From NCBI GenBank assembly GCA_021325555.1, contig JAJPGY010000039.1, forward strand, positions 124,001 through 188,000: a stretch of DNA of 64,000 bases, written 5' to 3'. The notes under the pieces were generated by a model, which saw only the letters and a program-made list of their open reading frames with translations, was not told the origin of the DNA and did no database searches. This DNA comes from Pseudomonadota bacterium. Its GTDB lineage: Bacteria > Cyanobacteriota > Vampirovibrionia > Obscuribacterales > Obscuribacteraceae. How positions within the stretch are numbered: position 1 is the first letter of the stretch; every line of letters begins with the position of its first letter. Below, in pieces: positions 26,044-34,671 of the stretch. Made by a program: the position numbers and the translations under genes.

Positions 26044-26769
26044 ATGGTCAGGAATCCTAAGGACGAAGAATGGGCCTGGACGGGCAGGGAATCACCCTTC
26101 CAGAAGAAGCTGGCGAACCTGCGCAGCGGGGAGAGCCCCGGCAATACCCCGTCCCGCGGCATGCCCTCCTATCAACAGCCGGGCCGGACGACGGGCGGTT
26201 TCGTCACCGACCCGCAGGCGCTGCTCAGGGAAACCCAGGAGACATTCAGCCAGGCGCGCGCGGATGACCTGGAGGCGCAGGCGCTGCTGGACGCCCAGAC
26301 CGGTTTTCTCAACTCCCGGCAATTCACCAAGAAGCTCGAGTACGAGCTGAAGCGCGGCATGCGTTACAAGCGGCCGGTGGCAATCTGCATGGTGGCTGTC
26401 GACGGGATCAAGGAAGCCAAGCGTATTTACGGCGTGCAGGCAGGGGAGACGCTCGTGAAGCTGGCCGCCGACGCCATCCGCGGCGCGATCAGGGAAGTGG
26501 ACATCGCCGCCCGGTACTCGGCAGACCAGCTGGTGGTCATCTTCCCGGAGACGAACGCCGCCGGCGTTCAGGTGCCGGCCGAGCGGATCAGGCAGAAGAT
26601 TCGCAATCAGGTGACCACCCTGGGCGGCGAGTCCATCTACATCACCGCCAGCCTGGGCGTAGCGTCCTTCCCCGCCCACGCCCGCGAGCCCAACGAGCTC
26701 ATCACCAAAGCGCTCCTGGCCCTCGAGATGGGCGGCCAGCGCGGCGGCGACGTGATCACCTCCGCCTGA
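26044..26769 (+). CDS. GGDEF-domain protein with degenerate active site
   Basis: A 241-residue protein. Residues 1-85 are low-complexity, then a GGDEF fold begins at DAQTGFLNSRQF (canonical DxLTGLxNR). The signature loop reads SADQL at residues 159-163 in place of GGDEF. The Gly-Gly-Asp-Glu needed to bind GTP and metal is lost, so diguanylate cyclase activity is unlikely. A GTP/c-di-GMP sensing or protein-binding role is possible (inference). No transmembrane segment. The start at 26044 lacks a strong ribosome site. Confidence 0.8.
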   Translation: MVRNPKDEEWAWTGRESPFQKKLANLRSGESPGNTPSRGMPSYQQPGRTTGGFVTDPQALLRETQETFSQARADDLEAQALLDAQTGFLNSRQFTKKLEYELKRGMRYKRPVAICMVAVDGIKEAKRIYGVQAGETLVKLAADAIRGAIREVDIAARYSADQLVVIFPETNAAGVQVPAERIRQKIRNQVTTLGGESIYITASLGVASFPAHAREPNELITKALLALEMGGQRGGDVITSA

Positions 26770-27168
26770 GCGCCTGCAGTGGGAGCATCACGAAGCTCTC
26801 GCTAACTGTGCGATTAACCCTTTATCAGCCCGATCCCCGCTGCCGCCAGCTCGCGCAGGCCGCAAGGTCGCCCTTGACCACGGATTTGCGGGGTAGCGTC
26901 ATGGCTATCCGGCGCCCAGATTGACACTCATGACCGGCTATCTGGTGATCCCTGAATATTGATTTCGCCTGGCCAGCCCTTATAGGGTAGTTCTCATCTG
27001 TTCTCTTCTCTTACGAGACTCTCTAGAAACCAAGCCCGGATAGCTCAAAATCCCGCCCGAAGACTTAAACCTTGAGCCCCGACGGTCCATCCGCTGAGGT
27101 GCAGGGTTTCTTTTGGCCTGCGGTCTTGAGCTGCCCGGAGCGTTCAGGTGATTTACCAAGGAGCTTGA
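26770..27168. other. 399-base intergenic leader of the coaE fusion
   Basis: No coding frame is supported. It holds the promoter candidate at 26959-26986 and a leader of about 175 bases before the coaE start, with AAGGAG immediately upstream of the ATG. Confidence 0.5.
26959..26986 (+). promoter_or_regulatory. Sigma70-like promoter for the coaE fusion
   Basis: TTGATT (26959-26964), a 16-base spacer and TATAGG (26981-26986). The leader to the ATG at 27169 would be about 175 bases. Confidence 0.45.
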
Positions 27169-29016
27169 ATGAACAACCAAGAACGCGCCCCGCAAGGGCA
27201 CGGCGGCAAGAGCGCAAGCTCGCGCCCCTATCTGATTGCTATCACCGGCTCCATCGCCAGCGGCAAATCGCTGGTCGGACAGTTCCTGAAGGACGCGGGT
27301 GTGTTTGTCCTCGACACGGACGAGATCGCCCACAACCTCCTGAGCTCGCCGAACCAGGCTTACCAGGCGGTCCTCGACCGCTTCGGCGCCGACCTGGTGG
27401 ATGGCCCCGGTGGCCCGATCAACCGCGAGAAGCTTGGCAATATTGTCTTCGCCGATAAAAAGGCCAACGACGATCTCAAGGCCATCCTTCACCCCGCCAT
27501 CAAGGCGGCAACGCAAGCGGAGATCGACCGCCACCGAGACCGCGAGCTCATCGTCGTGCAGGTTCCCCTGCTCTTCGAATCGAAGCTCGAGGCTGAATAC
27601 GACGAGGTCTGGACCGTTCTGGTGGACCGCAAGGTTCAGGTGGAGCGGCTCAAGGCCCGCAACAACAAGTTGACCGATGAGCAGGCGGAAGCCCGCATTG
27701 CAGCGCAGTGGCCGCAGGAGAAAAAGGCCGCTCGCTCTCATCGGATCATCGACAACTCTGGCGCAAAGGAGGAGACCATGGAGCAAGTCCGCAAGTGTCT
27801 TGCCGCCGCCAGAGCCTCCGCCCAAAAGGCCGAGCCGGCTGCAGCGGCGGGCGATCCGCTCCGCAACGAGCGGTATCGCGAATTCCTGCGGCGCGGCGCC
27901 GAGCTGGCCGCGACCGACGCGCTTGCGCGCATGGGCGACGTTTCGACCACGCAGCACAAGCAGGCCGACGCCTCCGTGCGCGGCGAGATGCACACCTGCG
28001 AGCAGCACGACGACGGCAGCTGCTCGTGCCACGACAGCGAGCTTCTGGTTCGCGTGCTCATGTGCGTCAAGAACCGCCAGGGCGACTGCGCAGGCCACCA
28101 GCCCGGGCAGTGCTCGTGCGGTTGCGCGGGCAACTGCAAGGCCGGTTGTGCCTGCCAGCCCGGCTGTGGCTGCCAGTGCCAGCCGCCCTGCCCGCCCACG
28201 CCGCCGGCCCCGCCGCCGCCACCGCCGAACCGGCTGCCCTGCCCTTCGCCCTGCGAGGGGATTGCGGCCATGTTCTTCGGCTTCCTGGCGTTCCTGGCCG
28301 TCCTGGCTGCCCTGGTGGCGATCGTCTGGCTCCGCCCGTGGGAGCACCACGGGCCGCCGGTCAAACCGCCCTGCCTGTGGCAGTGCCGGCCGGTGGTCGT
28401 CTGCCCGCCCTCCGGGTGCGAGCAGCCAAAGCCGCCGGTCACACCACCGGTGGTGATACCGCCGTCGCCGCCGGCGCCGATTCCGCCGCCCCACCCGACC
28501 TGCCCGAGCGGCACTACCCGCTCGGCTGACCCGCCCTCGTTCGTCCTGCCCTACCTGCACAATCAGGTACGCGGCAGGGTTACCGAGTACACGGTGACCT
28601 ACGCGCCGAACTGCCAGGGCGCCACGGTCGTCGGCACGGACATCAACGGCAGGCTGGTGAACATCGAGGAGTACGGTCCGAACCTGGCTTTCAGCCAGCA
28701 GTGGATCGTCAACTACTCGCAGTTCGGCGACGCCGTCTGGGTGGACCTGTTCACGGCACCGAACGTTTTTGTCGGGCGAACCATGTACGAGTACGACTCG
28801 GGTCGCCTGATGCGCGTGCGGTTGCTCGACGGGCACCAGAGGCCGATCATCATCGCGACCTATGAGCGCAACCCTGACGGGTCGCTCTGCGCCGTGGTGG
28901 TGCAGCGCTACAACCAGTTCGGCGTGGTCGTCGACGTCCAACGCATGAGTCCGTCCGGCATCGGCACGATCGCCGGCGACTTCTACATGTTCGACCGCTT
29001 CGGGCAGGCGAGCTGA
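27169..29016 (+). CDS. coaE: Dephospho-CoA kinase fused to Cys-rich/TM/exported domains
   Basis: One 615-codon frame. Residues ~20-215 are a full CoaE domain (ATP + dephospho-CoA to CoA): P-loop GSIASGKS (27-34), LDTDEIA, HPAIK, VPLLFES and the lid around EARIAAQWPQEKK. Then come a hydrophilic linker, a Cys-rich stretch C315-C341 with ten Cys in 27 residues, a Pro-rich run, one transmembrane helix (368-388), a second Pro/Cys region and a C-terminal ~150-residue beta-rich domain with Tyr/Asp repeats (YEYDSGRL, YERNPDGSL) like RHS/YD repeats. Predicted topology: kinase in the cytosol, C-terminus outside. Typical CoaE is ~200 residues and soluble. AAGGAG supports the start. Confidence 0.88.
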   Translation: MNNQERAPQGHGGKSASSRPYLIAITGSIASGKSLVGQFLKDAGVFVLDTDEIAHNLLSSPNQAYQAVLDRFGADLVDGPGGPINREKLGNIVFADKKANDDLKAILHPAIKAATQAEIDRHRDRELIVVQVPLLFESKLEAEYDEVWTVLVDRKVQVERLKARNNKLTDEQAEARIAAQWPQEKKAARSHRIIDNSGAKEETMEQVRKCLAAARASAQKAEPAAAAGDPLRNERYREFLRRGAELAATDALARMGDVSTTQHKQADASVRGEMHTCEQHDDGSCSCHDSELLVRVLMCVKNRQGDCAGHQPGQCSCGCAGNCKAGCACQPGCGCQCQPPCPPTPPAPPPPPPNRLPCPSPCEGIAAMFFGFLAFLAVLAALVAIVWLRPWEHHGPPVKPPCLWQCRPVVVCPPSGCEQPKPPVTPPVVIPPSPPAPIPPPHPTCPSGTTRSADPPSFVLPYLHNQVRGRVTEYTVTYAPNCQGATVVGTDINGRLVNIEEYGPNLAFSQQWIVNYSQFGDAVWVDLFTAPNVFVGRTMYEYDSGRLMRVRLLDGHQRPIIIATYERNPDGSLCAVVVQRYNQFGVVVDVQRMSPSGIGTIAGDFYMFDRFGQAS

Positions 29017-29041
29017 GCCTGCTCGACCGCTCGGGCACGAG

Positions 29042-29077
29042 GCGGGGCTTCCGCTTTCGGGCGGGAGCCCCGCTTTT
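29042..29077 (+). terminator. Terminator after the coaE fusion
   Basis: An 8-bp perfect stem, GCGGGGCT (29042-29049) with AGCCCCGC (29066-29073), followed by TTTT. Confidence 0.8.
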
Positions 29078-29135
29078 CCCGCAAACCAGAGTCACTCTGA
29101 TGGAGCCGGGTGACCTGCGCAAGGTAGGTTTCGCC

Positions 29136-29978
29136 ATGAATCACTCGAAACGAAAGTTGACGGCAGGCAAGGACTACGACCTGCTGGACAACGGTGTTAT
29201 CGTGGTCCGGCGCTCTTACGATAACCTCCTGGACCCGTACAAAAAGGAGCGCATCCCCCACTACCTGAGCCAGATCGACCACAGCTTCCGCATCGAGCGC
29301 AAGAAATCCTACCGGAAGGCGCTCTTGCGGGAAGAGACGGAGTTCAACACGCTCGTCCGCGAGCTGGAGTCCGCCGGCCGGTCGCTTATTCTCGTCTTTC
29401 AGGGTCGGGACGCCGCCGGCAAGAGCGGCGCCATCATCCGCCTTTTCGAGGCCCTTGGCTTCGACCCGAAGATTTTCCAGTGGATCCCCATCGGCCCGCC
29501 CACCGACGAGGAGCTCGAGCACGACTACCTGTGGCGGTTCAACAAGGACGACCGCATGCCCAAGTTCGGCGAGGTTCGCGCCTTCGACCGCAGCTGGGCC
29601 GAGCGAGTTCTGGTGGAGCCGGTGATGAAGATTACCAGCTCCAAGCTCGTCCGCAAGTCGTACGCGGAGATCCGCGCCTTCGAGCAGAGCCTGGTCAGCC
29701 GCGGCCACATCGTGGTCAAGTTCTGGCTGGACATCACGCCGGACGAGCAGCTGCGCCGCTTCAGGAAGCGCGCCGCCAACAAGCCCTGGAAGTACAGCAA
29801 AGCCGACAAGGAGGCCCGCAAGCACTGGGACGACTACACGGGCGCGGCCAACGAGATGTTCTACCGCACCGGCACGCAGTTCGCCCCCTGGTATGTCCTG
29901 TCGAGCGAGGACAAGCGGTACAGCCGCGTCACCGTTCTGCAGGTCATCAACATGGTGCTGCGCGCCGCCCTGCGTTGA
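29136..29978 (+). CDS. ppk2: Polyphosphate kinase 2 family protein
   Basis: A 280-residue PPK2: Walker A GRDAAGKSG (residues 90-98), Walker B region FDRSWAERV and lid Lys/Arg segment ANKPWKYSKADKEARKHWDDY. It transfers phosphate between polyphosphate and nucleotides, usually making NTP or NDP from polyP. The usual FDRSWYNR is FDRSWAER here, a mild divergence. The ATG at 29136 has AAGGTAGG upstream; an in-frame ATG at 29100 lacks one. It is separated from the coaE fusion by a terminator. Nucleotide preference (class I or III) cannot be read with certainty. Confidence 0.93.
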   Translation: MNHSKRKLTAGKDYDLLDNGVIVVRRSYDNLLDPYKKERIPHYLSQIDHSFRIERKKSYRKALLREETEFNTLVRELESAGRSLILVFQGRDAAGKSGAIIRLFEALGFDPKIFQWIPIGPPTDEELEHDYLWRFNKDDRMPKFGEVRAFDRSWAERVLVEPVMKITSSKLVRKSYAEIRAFEQSLVSRGHIVVKFWLDITPDEQLRRFRKRAANKPWKYSKADKEARKHWDDYTGAANEMFYRTGTQFAPWYVLSSEDKRYSRVTVLQVINMVLRAALR

Positions 29979-30042
29979 GCCTGTCCTTGTTTCTCGCGGC
30001 AGACGTTCTTTGCCTCATTTCTCAACCAGGAGACAACCGCAC

Positions 30043-30510
30043 ATGACCACAGTCAGCGCATCATCCAGGGGCGGCAAGCCTTACCAGCTGGAGATCAAGG
30101 CGCGCACCCACAAGGCGAAGTCCGATGTCCCGACCGCGCTCGGCGGCGCCGATAAGGCCATGACCCCGCACGAGATGTTCCTCGGCGGGCTGGCCGGCTG
30201 CGTCGCGGACACGCTGTGGATGTATGCCCGGATGAAGCAGTGGGACCTGCGCGGCATCACGGTGACCGTCACCGAGACTGCCGTGGAGGACCCCGGTCAG
30301 CCCGGACAGAAGATCCCGCAGATCTCCGAGCAGATCGAGATCACCGGCAACCTGACGGAAAGCCAGGTGAGCCAGCTGCACGCCATCGCGCCGCGGTGCC
30401 CCGTGAGCAAGCTGTTCACGGGAACCAAGCAGGTCGCCTCGAAGATCTCCCAGGTGGCCCCGCCGGCGGTGCCCCGCCGCACCGCGGGCAAGCGCGGCAG
30501 GAGCTGCTGA
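30043..30510 (+). CDS. OsmC/Ohr-family peroxide-resistance protein
   Basis: A 155-residue thiol peroxidase-like protein. The two conserved Cys are C53 in GGLAGCVAD and C119 in PRCPVSKLF, the reactive pair that reduces organic hydroperoxides. AGGAGA precedes the ATG at 30043. The C-terminus carries a short basic extension ending in Cys. It lies 64 bases after ppk2 and may be cotranscribed with it. Confidence 0.9.
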   Translation: MTTVSASSRGGKPYQLEIKARTHKAKSDVPTALGGADKAMTPHEMFLGGLAGCVADTLWMYARMKQWDLRGITVTVTETAVEDPGQPGQKIPQISEQIEITGNLTESQVSQLHAIAPRCPVSKLFTGTKQVASKISQVAPPAVPRRTAGKRGRSC

Positions 30511-30702
30511 TCCGGCAGGGGCGGGCGGCTCCGGCTGCCCGCCTGCCGCCCGAGGTCGCTCTCCGGTTTTCCGGCTGCTTTGTCGGACCGCCTCCCGATC
30601 GGGATCAGGCGGTACCGCTGCTCTACAGCCTGTCCACAGGCTCTTTAACGCGACGTTTGCTCGGGCTCCGGCCCGCGCGCGTCCGACAGGGATAAACTTC
30701 CC

Positions 30703-32004
30703 ATGACCACGCCCTCCAACCCGCAGGACGCGCAAAAAGCGCAGATCCGGCGGCTGATGATTTTTTTCGCGTTGGTCTACGTTGCCGAAGGACTCGGGCA
30801 GGTCGGAGGCCTGATAAGCCAACCCTTGAACTATTACTTCGTGAAGGGGTTGGGCTGGCAAGCCGACCGGATCACCGAGTACCTCGCCATTCTGACCTTC
30901 CCATGGGTCATCAAGCCTCTGTACGGCCTGGTCAGCGACTTCGTGCCGCTGCTGGGATACAGGCGCCGCACCTACCTGTTCGCCGCCAACGGCCTGGCGG
31001 TTGCGGCGTACCTCTGGCTGACGGGGATTACCGCCCCCGGCCAGATTGTCTTTGCGCTCCTGCTCACGGCGTTCGGCATGGCCATCTCCAGCACGCTGTG
31101 CGGGGCGGTCATGGTCGAGAACGGGAAAAAGACCGGCATGAACAGCAGCTTTGTCAACCAGCAATGGCTGTGGTTCTACATCGCCACCGTCATCACCTCG
31201 TTCGCCGGCGGCTGGCTCTGCCAGCACGCTTCGCCGGCCGGAGCCTTTCACAGCGCGGCGCTGATTGTCGCCCTCGCCCCGATTGGCGTCATGCTCGGCT
31301 GCTGGTTCCTGGTGCAGGAGGAGAAAGCCCGGATCAACATGGAGGGACTGAAAGCCTCCGGGCTGGGCTTCTGGAAGGCGTTGAAATCGAAAACCCTCTG
31401 GGTGGTCGGTTTCTTCCTCTTCTTCTACAACTTCTCCCCCAGCTTCGGCACCCCGCTCTATGTCTACATGACCAACCAGCTCGAGTTCAGCCAGGATTTC
31501 ATCGGAATCCTGGGTGCGATCGGCGCCACGGGCGCGATTGTCGGCTCGCTGGTTTACATGTGGCTGCAGAGGCGGATGACGCTCAAGGCGCTGCTCAACC
31601 TGAGCATCCTGCTGGGCACTGTTGGACAGGGCTCGTACCTGCTCCTGGGCAGTCCGACGAGCGCCGTCATCCTCGGGTTCGTCAACGGGGTCTTCGGCAT
31701 GATCGCCCTGGTGGCATCGCTGACGCTGGCTGCCGACTACTGCCCGGACAAGGCGGAAGGCTTCAGCTACGCGCTTTTGATGTCGCTCAACAACCTGGCA
31801 GGGCAGCTGTCCGCCAACGTGGGCGCGTACCTGTACGTGCACACGTTCAGCAACCGGCTGTCCCCGCTCATCATCGTCTCCGCTGCCTTCACGGCCGCGG
31901 CTTTCCTGCTCGTCCCGATGCTTCGCCTGGGCAACCGACGCCCCGGACAGAAGGTGGACGATCAGGGATCCGGCGCCGGCCCGCAGGGGAGCGACGGCAA
32001 GTAG
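30703..32004 (+). CDS. BT1-family MFS transporter
   Basis: A 433-residue integral membrane protein with about 12 helices. The segment FPWVIKPLYGLVSDFVPLLGYRRRTYL matches the folate/biopterin transporter (BT1) branch of the major facilitator superfamily, in which the loop 2-3 motif D-x-x-P-x-x-G-x-R-R is kept. BT1 relatives carry folates or pterins, but the substrate here is not established. The C-terminal tail is Gly-rich and hydrophilic. AGGGA lies 10 bases upstream of the ATG. Confidence 0.85.
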   Translation: MTTPSNPQDAQKAQIRRLMIFFALVYVAEGLGQVGGLISQPLNYYFVKGLGWQADRITEYLAILTFPWVIKPLYGLVSDFVPLLGYRRRTYLFAANGLAVAAYLWLTGITAPGQIVFALLLTAFGMAISSTLCGAVMVENGKKTGMNSSFVNQQWLWFYIATVITSFAGGWLCQHASPAGAFHSAALIVALAPIGVMLGCWFLVQEEKARINMEGLKASGLGFWKALKSKTLWVVGFFLFFYNFSPSFGTPLYVYMTNQLEFSQDFIGILGAIGATGAIVGSLVYMWLQRRMTLKALLNLSILLGTVGQGSYLLLGSPTSAVILGFVNGVFGMIALVASLTLAADYCPDKAEGFSYALLMSLNNLAGQLSANVGAYLYVHTFSNRLSPLIIVSAAFTAAAFLLVPMLRLGNRRPGQKVDDQGSGAGPQGSDGK

Positions 32005-32010
32005 AGACCC

Positions 32011-32084
32011 GGGAAAGTCGCCGTTTGTGATTGGCGCGACGCTCAGGCGATCGTGTCGCACGGGCGGTGACTTTCCCTTTTTTT
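32011..32084 (+). terminator. Terminator of the BT1 transporter
   Basis: GGGAAAGTC (32011-32019) pairs with GACTTTCCC (32069-32077), with further pairing inside, followed by seven Ts (32078-32084). Confidence 0.9.
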
Positions 32085-32114
32085 GTGTGTGTGGCATGTT
32101 ACATGATATAGTAA
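32083..32114 (+). promoter_or_regulatory. Promoter with TATAGTAA box
   Basis: TTGTGT (32083-32088), 18-base spacer, TATAGT (32107-32112, extended as TATAGTAA). It sits about 60 bases upstream of the next gene's likely start and directly after the previous terminator. Confidence 0.45.
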
Positions 32115-32169
32115 AAGCAAAGAAGGATTGAGTTATCATTCAGGCTTCCGCCGCTGTCCGGAAACAACC

Positions 32170-33342
32170 ATGCCCCTTGACGATCCGAGATTGAGCAAAG
32201 CCGCGCGCCTGTCGGCTGCGTCCGTGCTGAACGTCTTGCTGGCTTTGCCGGCCGGCTGCCTGGATGAGGGCCCGGCACCGCCGGTGGTGACGAGTGCCGC
32301 GCCGCTGCCGGCGCTGTCTGCGGCTTTTCGCAGCCGCGACGGGTGGACGGGGGCTGACGGGGCATACAGCATCCCGCTGGATAGCCAGCGCACGCTGTGG
32401 CTGTTCGGCGACACCTTTGTCGGCAAGATACGCGGGGGCAGGCGCCGGGACACGACGATGATCCACAACTCGGCCGCCTGGCAGGATACTGGCGGCCCGG
32501 ACAGGCCGGCGCGCTTCTTCTACGGATCCCGGTCGGGTGAGGCCGCGGATCTGCTTGCCTGCCGCCAACAAGGTTCATGGTACTGGCCATGCGATGGGGT
32601 GCTGGTCGACGGCAGGCTCTTTCTCTTTTGCATGGTGGTGAAAGAGGATCCGGGGATGGCGGAGCCGTTTCAATTCAAGGTGGCGCGGCACGACCTCCTG
32701 GTGATTGAGAACCCGCAGGACGAGCCGCCCGGCTGGCGGATCACCACCGTCTACCTGCCGCATGCGGAGCGGATAAGCTACGGCGTCTCCTGCCTGCTCG
32801 ACAAGGAGTATCTGTACGCTTTCTCATCTTATCCGCCGGCCGCCGAGCCTACGCTCAAGCATCCGCTTGTCCTCTGCCGGATCAGGCTCGACCGGCTCTC
32901 GGCGCTCGATATGAGCGCCTGGGAGTACTGGAGCGCAGACCCCGAAGGCGGGACCACCGGCGGCCGCTGGAGCCGCTCTCCGGATCGGGCGGCCGTTCTT
33001 TTTCGGGACGCCGCGCCGGAGATGACGGTGAGGCCTGCAGGCGGGATCAGCGGCTATCTGGCCTGCTACATGGAGCCCAATTTCGGTGGCAGAATCCTCC
33101 TCCGGCGCGCTCTGCGACCGGAGGGCCCCTGGAGTGAGCCGGTGGTTGCCTATAGCTGCCCCGAGCGCCGGAAGGGGATCCTGCTTTACTCGGCCAAAGC
33201 GCACCCGGAGCTGGTGCGGAGACCGGGCGAGGTGGTCATCACCTACTGCCGGAACCTGGCCGGGTCGCTAAAAGCGCAGCTCGAGCAGCCGTTCGTCTAT
33301 TTCCCCCAGTTTGTCCGCATCTGTCTGAAGGACCGGCGCTGA
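32170..33342 (+). CDS. Exported beta-propeller-like protein (DUF4185/DUF5005-like)
   Basis: About 390 residues. The N-terminal hydrophobic segment ends LLALPAGC, possibly a loose lipoprotein box (Pro at -3 is atypical). The mature part has the WxG-Asp-Gly-Ala-x-Ser and LWLFGDTFVG pattern of five-bladed propeller proteins related to glycosidases (DUF4185/DUF5005), with recurrent blades (YLACYMEPNFGGRILLRRA, EVVITYCRNLAG). The fold is likely, the activity unknown. ATG 32170 gives a compact leader; the TTG at 32128 has its ribosome site too close. Confidence 0.65.
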   Translation: MPLDDPRLSKAARLSAASVLNVLLALPAGCLDEGPAPPVVTSAAPLPALSAAFRSRDGWTGADGAYSIPLDSQRTLWLFGDTFVGKIRGGRRRDTTMIHNSAAWQDTGGPDRPARFFYGSRSGEAADLLACRQQGSWYWPCDGVLVDGRLFLFCMVVKEDPGMAEPFQFKVARHDLLVIENPQDEPPGWRITTVYLPHAERISYGVSCLLDKEYLYAFSSYPPAAEPTLKHPLVLCRIRLDRLSALDMSAWEYWSADPEGGTTGGRWSRSPDRAAVLFRDAAPEMTVRPAGGISGYLACYMEPNFGGRILLRRALRPEGPWSEPVVAYSCPERRKGILLYSAKAHPELVRRPGEVVITYCRNLAGSLKAQLEQPFVYFPQFVRICLKDRR

Positions 33343-33565
33343 TCGTGCGTTCTGTCAGGCGGACCGAACCGGAAGGGAGAAGGGATGCCAAACCGTAATT
33401 GACCGCCCGGCCAGGCTCAATGCCGTCCCCGGAATGTGAGCGAAATAAAATACTTCACACACCGGCGCTGTCAACTACTACGCGCGGTGGCGTTTCGTGG
33501 TTCAATTTTGCTCTGCGCGTCTTGCCGGCAATTTCTGGCGCCCCCTACCCGGCCCGCCCCTTTAC

Positions 33566-34198
33566 ATGCTACTCAATCGAAAAGATGACGACCCGCAAGC
33601 AGGCTGCTCGACGTTTGCGGCTCTCGCAAAGCTAGCGCGGGCGCGCTTGTATCTGGTGCTGACCCTGAGCTTTTGCCTTGTTGTCCTTTCCTGCTGTGAA
33701 AGCCCGGAGCAGAAGAAAAAGGAGCGGCTGGAGCTCTTTGACAAGTTCGTCACCGGCGTGGCCATGCACCTGCTGGACCGCAATCCGGACACGATCCGCG
33801 AGTCGATCAATCACCTGCAGCGTGAAGAGCTCCCCGGCCCTGTTTTTGAGCGCTTGCAGAACGAGGGGGTGCTGCCGATGACCGATCTCAGCGTGCTCAA
33901 GATTATCGACGAGGCCCAGGACCATCACACGACGAACATGGTGAAAGTGGTCTCGGTGAAGCCGCTGGGCCCCGTGGAAAGGGACGTGGTGCCGTTTCAG
34001 GTTGCCGGACAGGTGATTGATAAACAAGAAGGCAAAGCGGACCGGGTGACGCCGTTCAACTGCAAGATTACCTGCAGGCTGGACGAGTCGACCGGCGGTT
34101 GGCCGCAGGCGGTAGAGGTCAGCGGTCTCGAGCCGCACGCCAAGAGTCTGGCGGCCGAGGAAAAGAAACCGCCGGTGAAAAGAAAACGGCGCCGTTAA
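33566..34198 (+). CDS. Hypothetical lipoprotein
   Basis: About 210 residues. A hydrophobic segment (LYLVLTLSFCLVVLSCC) ends in a lipobox-like VLSC, after which the mature protein begins CESPEQKKKE. The rest is charged and helical at first, then beta-rich (TNMVKVVSVKPLGPVERDVVPFQVAG), with a basic Lys/Arg C-terminus. No family recognised. An in-frame ATG at 33497 would add 23 residues. No strong ribosome site at either. Followed by a terminator. Confidence 0.6.
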   Translation: MLLNRKDDDPQAGCSTFAALAKLARARLYLVLTLSFCLVVLSCCESPEQKKKERLELFDKFVTGVAMHLLDRNPDTIRESINHLQREELPGPVFERLQNEGVLPMTDLSVLKIIDEAQDHHTTNMVKVVSVKPLGPVERDVVPFQVAGQVIDKQEGKADRVTPFNCKITCRLDESTGGWPQAVEVSGLEPHAKSLAAEEKKPPVKRKRRR

Positions 34199-34226
34199 CG
34201 CGAGATTCTTGGAAAGTTCTTTAAGA

Positions 34227-34262
34227 AGCTGTGACGCCGCTTGCAGGCGGCGCCACAGCTTT
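34227..34262 (+). terminator. Hairpin terminator
   Basis: AGCTGTGACGCCGC (34227-34240) pairs with GGCGGCGCCACAGCT (34246-34260) with a small bulge, followed by TT. Located 29 bases after the lipoprotein stop. Confidence 0.65.
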
Positions 34263-34482
34263 CGTAGGTTGTGGGCATTGTTGGCCAGTTCTGACAGCGC
34301 GGAAACCATCCGTCCGGATCCACCGAAGAGCCTTCCTACGCCATGTTTCGACCATCCCCCCGGCTTCTGCCGAAGGCGGTGGCGTGCACGGGCGAAGGAA
34401 GGATTGCAGCGGGCTGGACGAACTCGGTCGCCTGCGCCGTTTGAATGGCCACCAGGCTGTTGGGCAACCGAAGGAGGACCAT

Positions 34483-34671
34483 ATGCGAAGACCCGGCAAA
34501 GTGTTTGCTTACGGGCTGGCGGCGATCATCATCGCGCTGCTCGTCACGCTCATTCTCGCAACCAGCGCCTTCTACGCAAACCAGGCGAATATTCTCCAGA
34601 TGCGGCAGCAGGGCATCGTTCCGAACCAGCAAAATGCGATTCAGCAACGCGCGGGGGGAGCCTGGCGCTGA
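34483..34671 (+). CDS. 62-aa single-pass membrane protein
   Basis: Begins MRRPGKVFAYG, then one long hydrophobic helix (AAIIIALLVTLILATSAF, residues ~12-31) and a Gln-rich soluble tail (NQQNAIQQRAGG). A perfect AAGGAGG stands 5 bases before the ATG. Likely a signal-anchored small protein with its tail outside. Function unknown. Confidence 0.7.
   Translation: MRRPGKVFAYGLAAIIIALLVTLILATSAFYANQANILQMRQQGIVPNQQNAIQQRAGGAWR

Noticed and set aside
26980-28941. 653-codon minus-strand frame
   Set aside because: Antisense to the coaE fusion, with repetitive Val/Arg/Gly text and no motif.
30061-32139. 692-codon minus-strand frame
   Set aside because: Shadow of the OsmC and BT1 genes, whose protein motifs are unmistakable.
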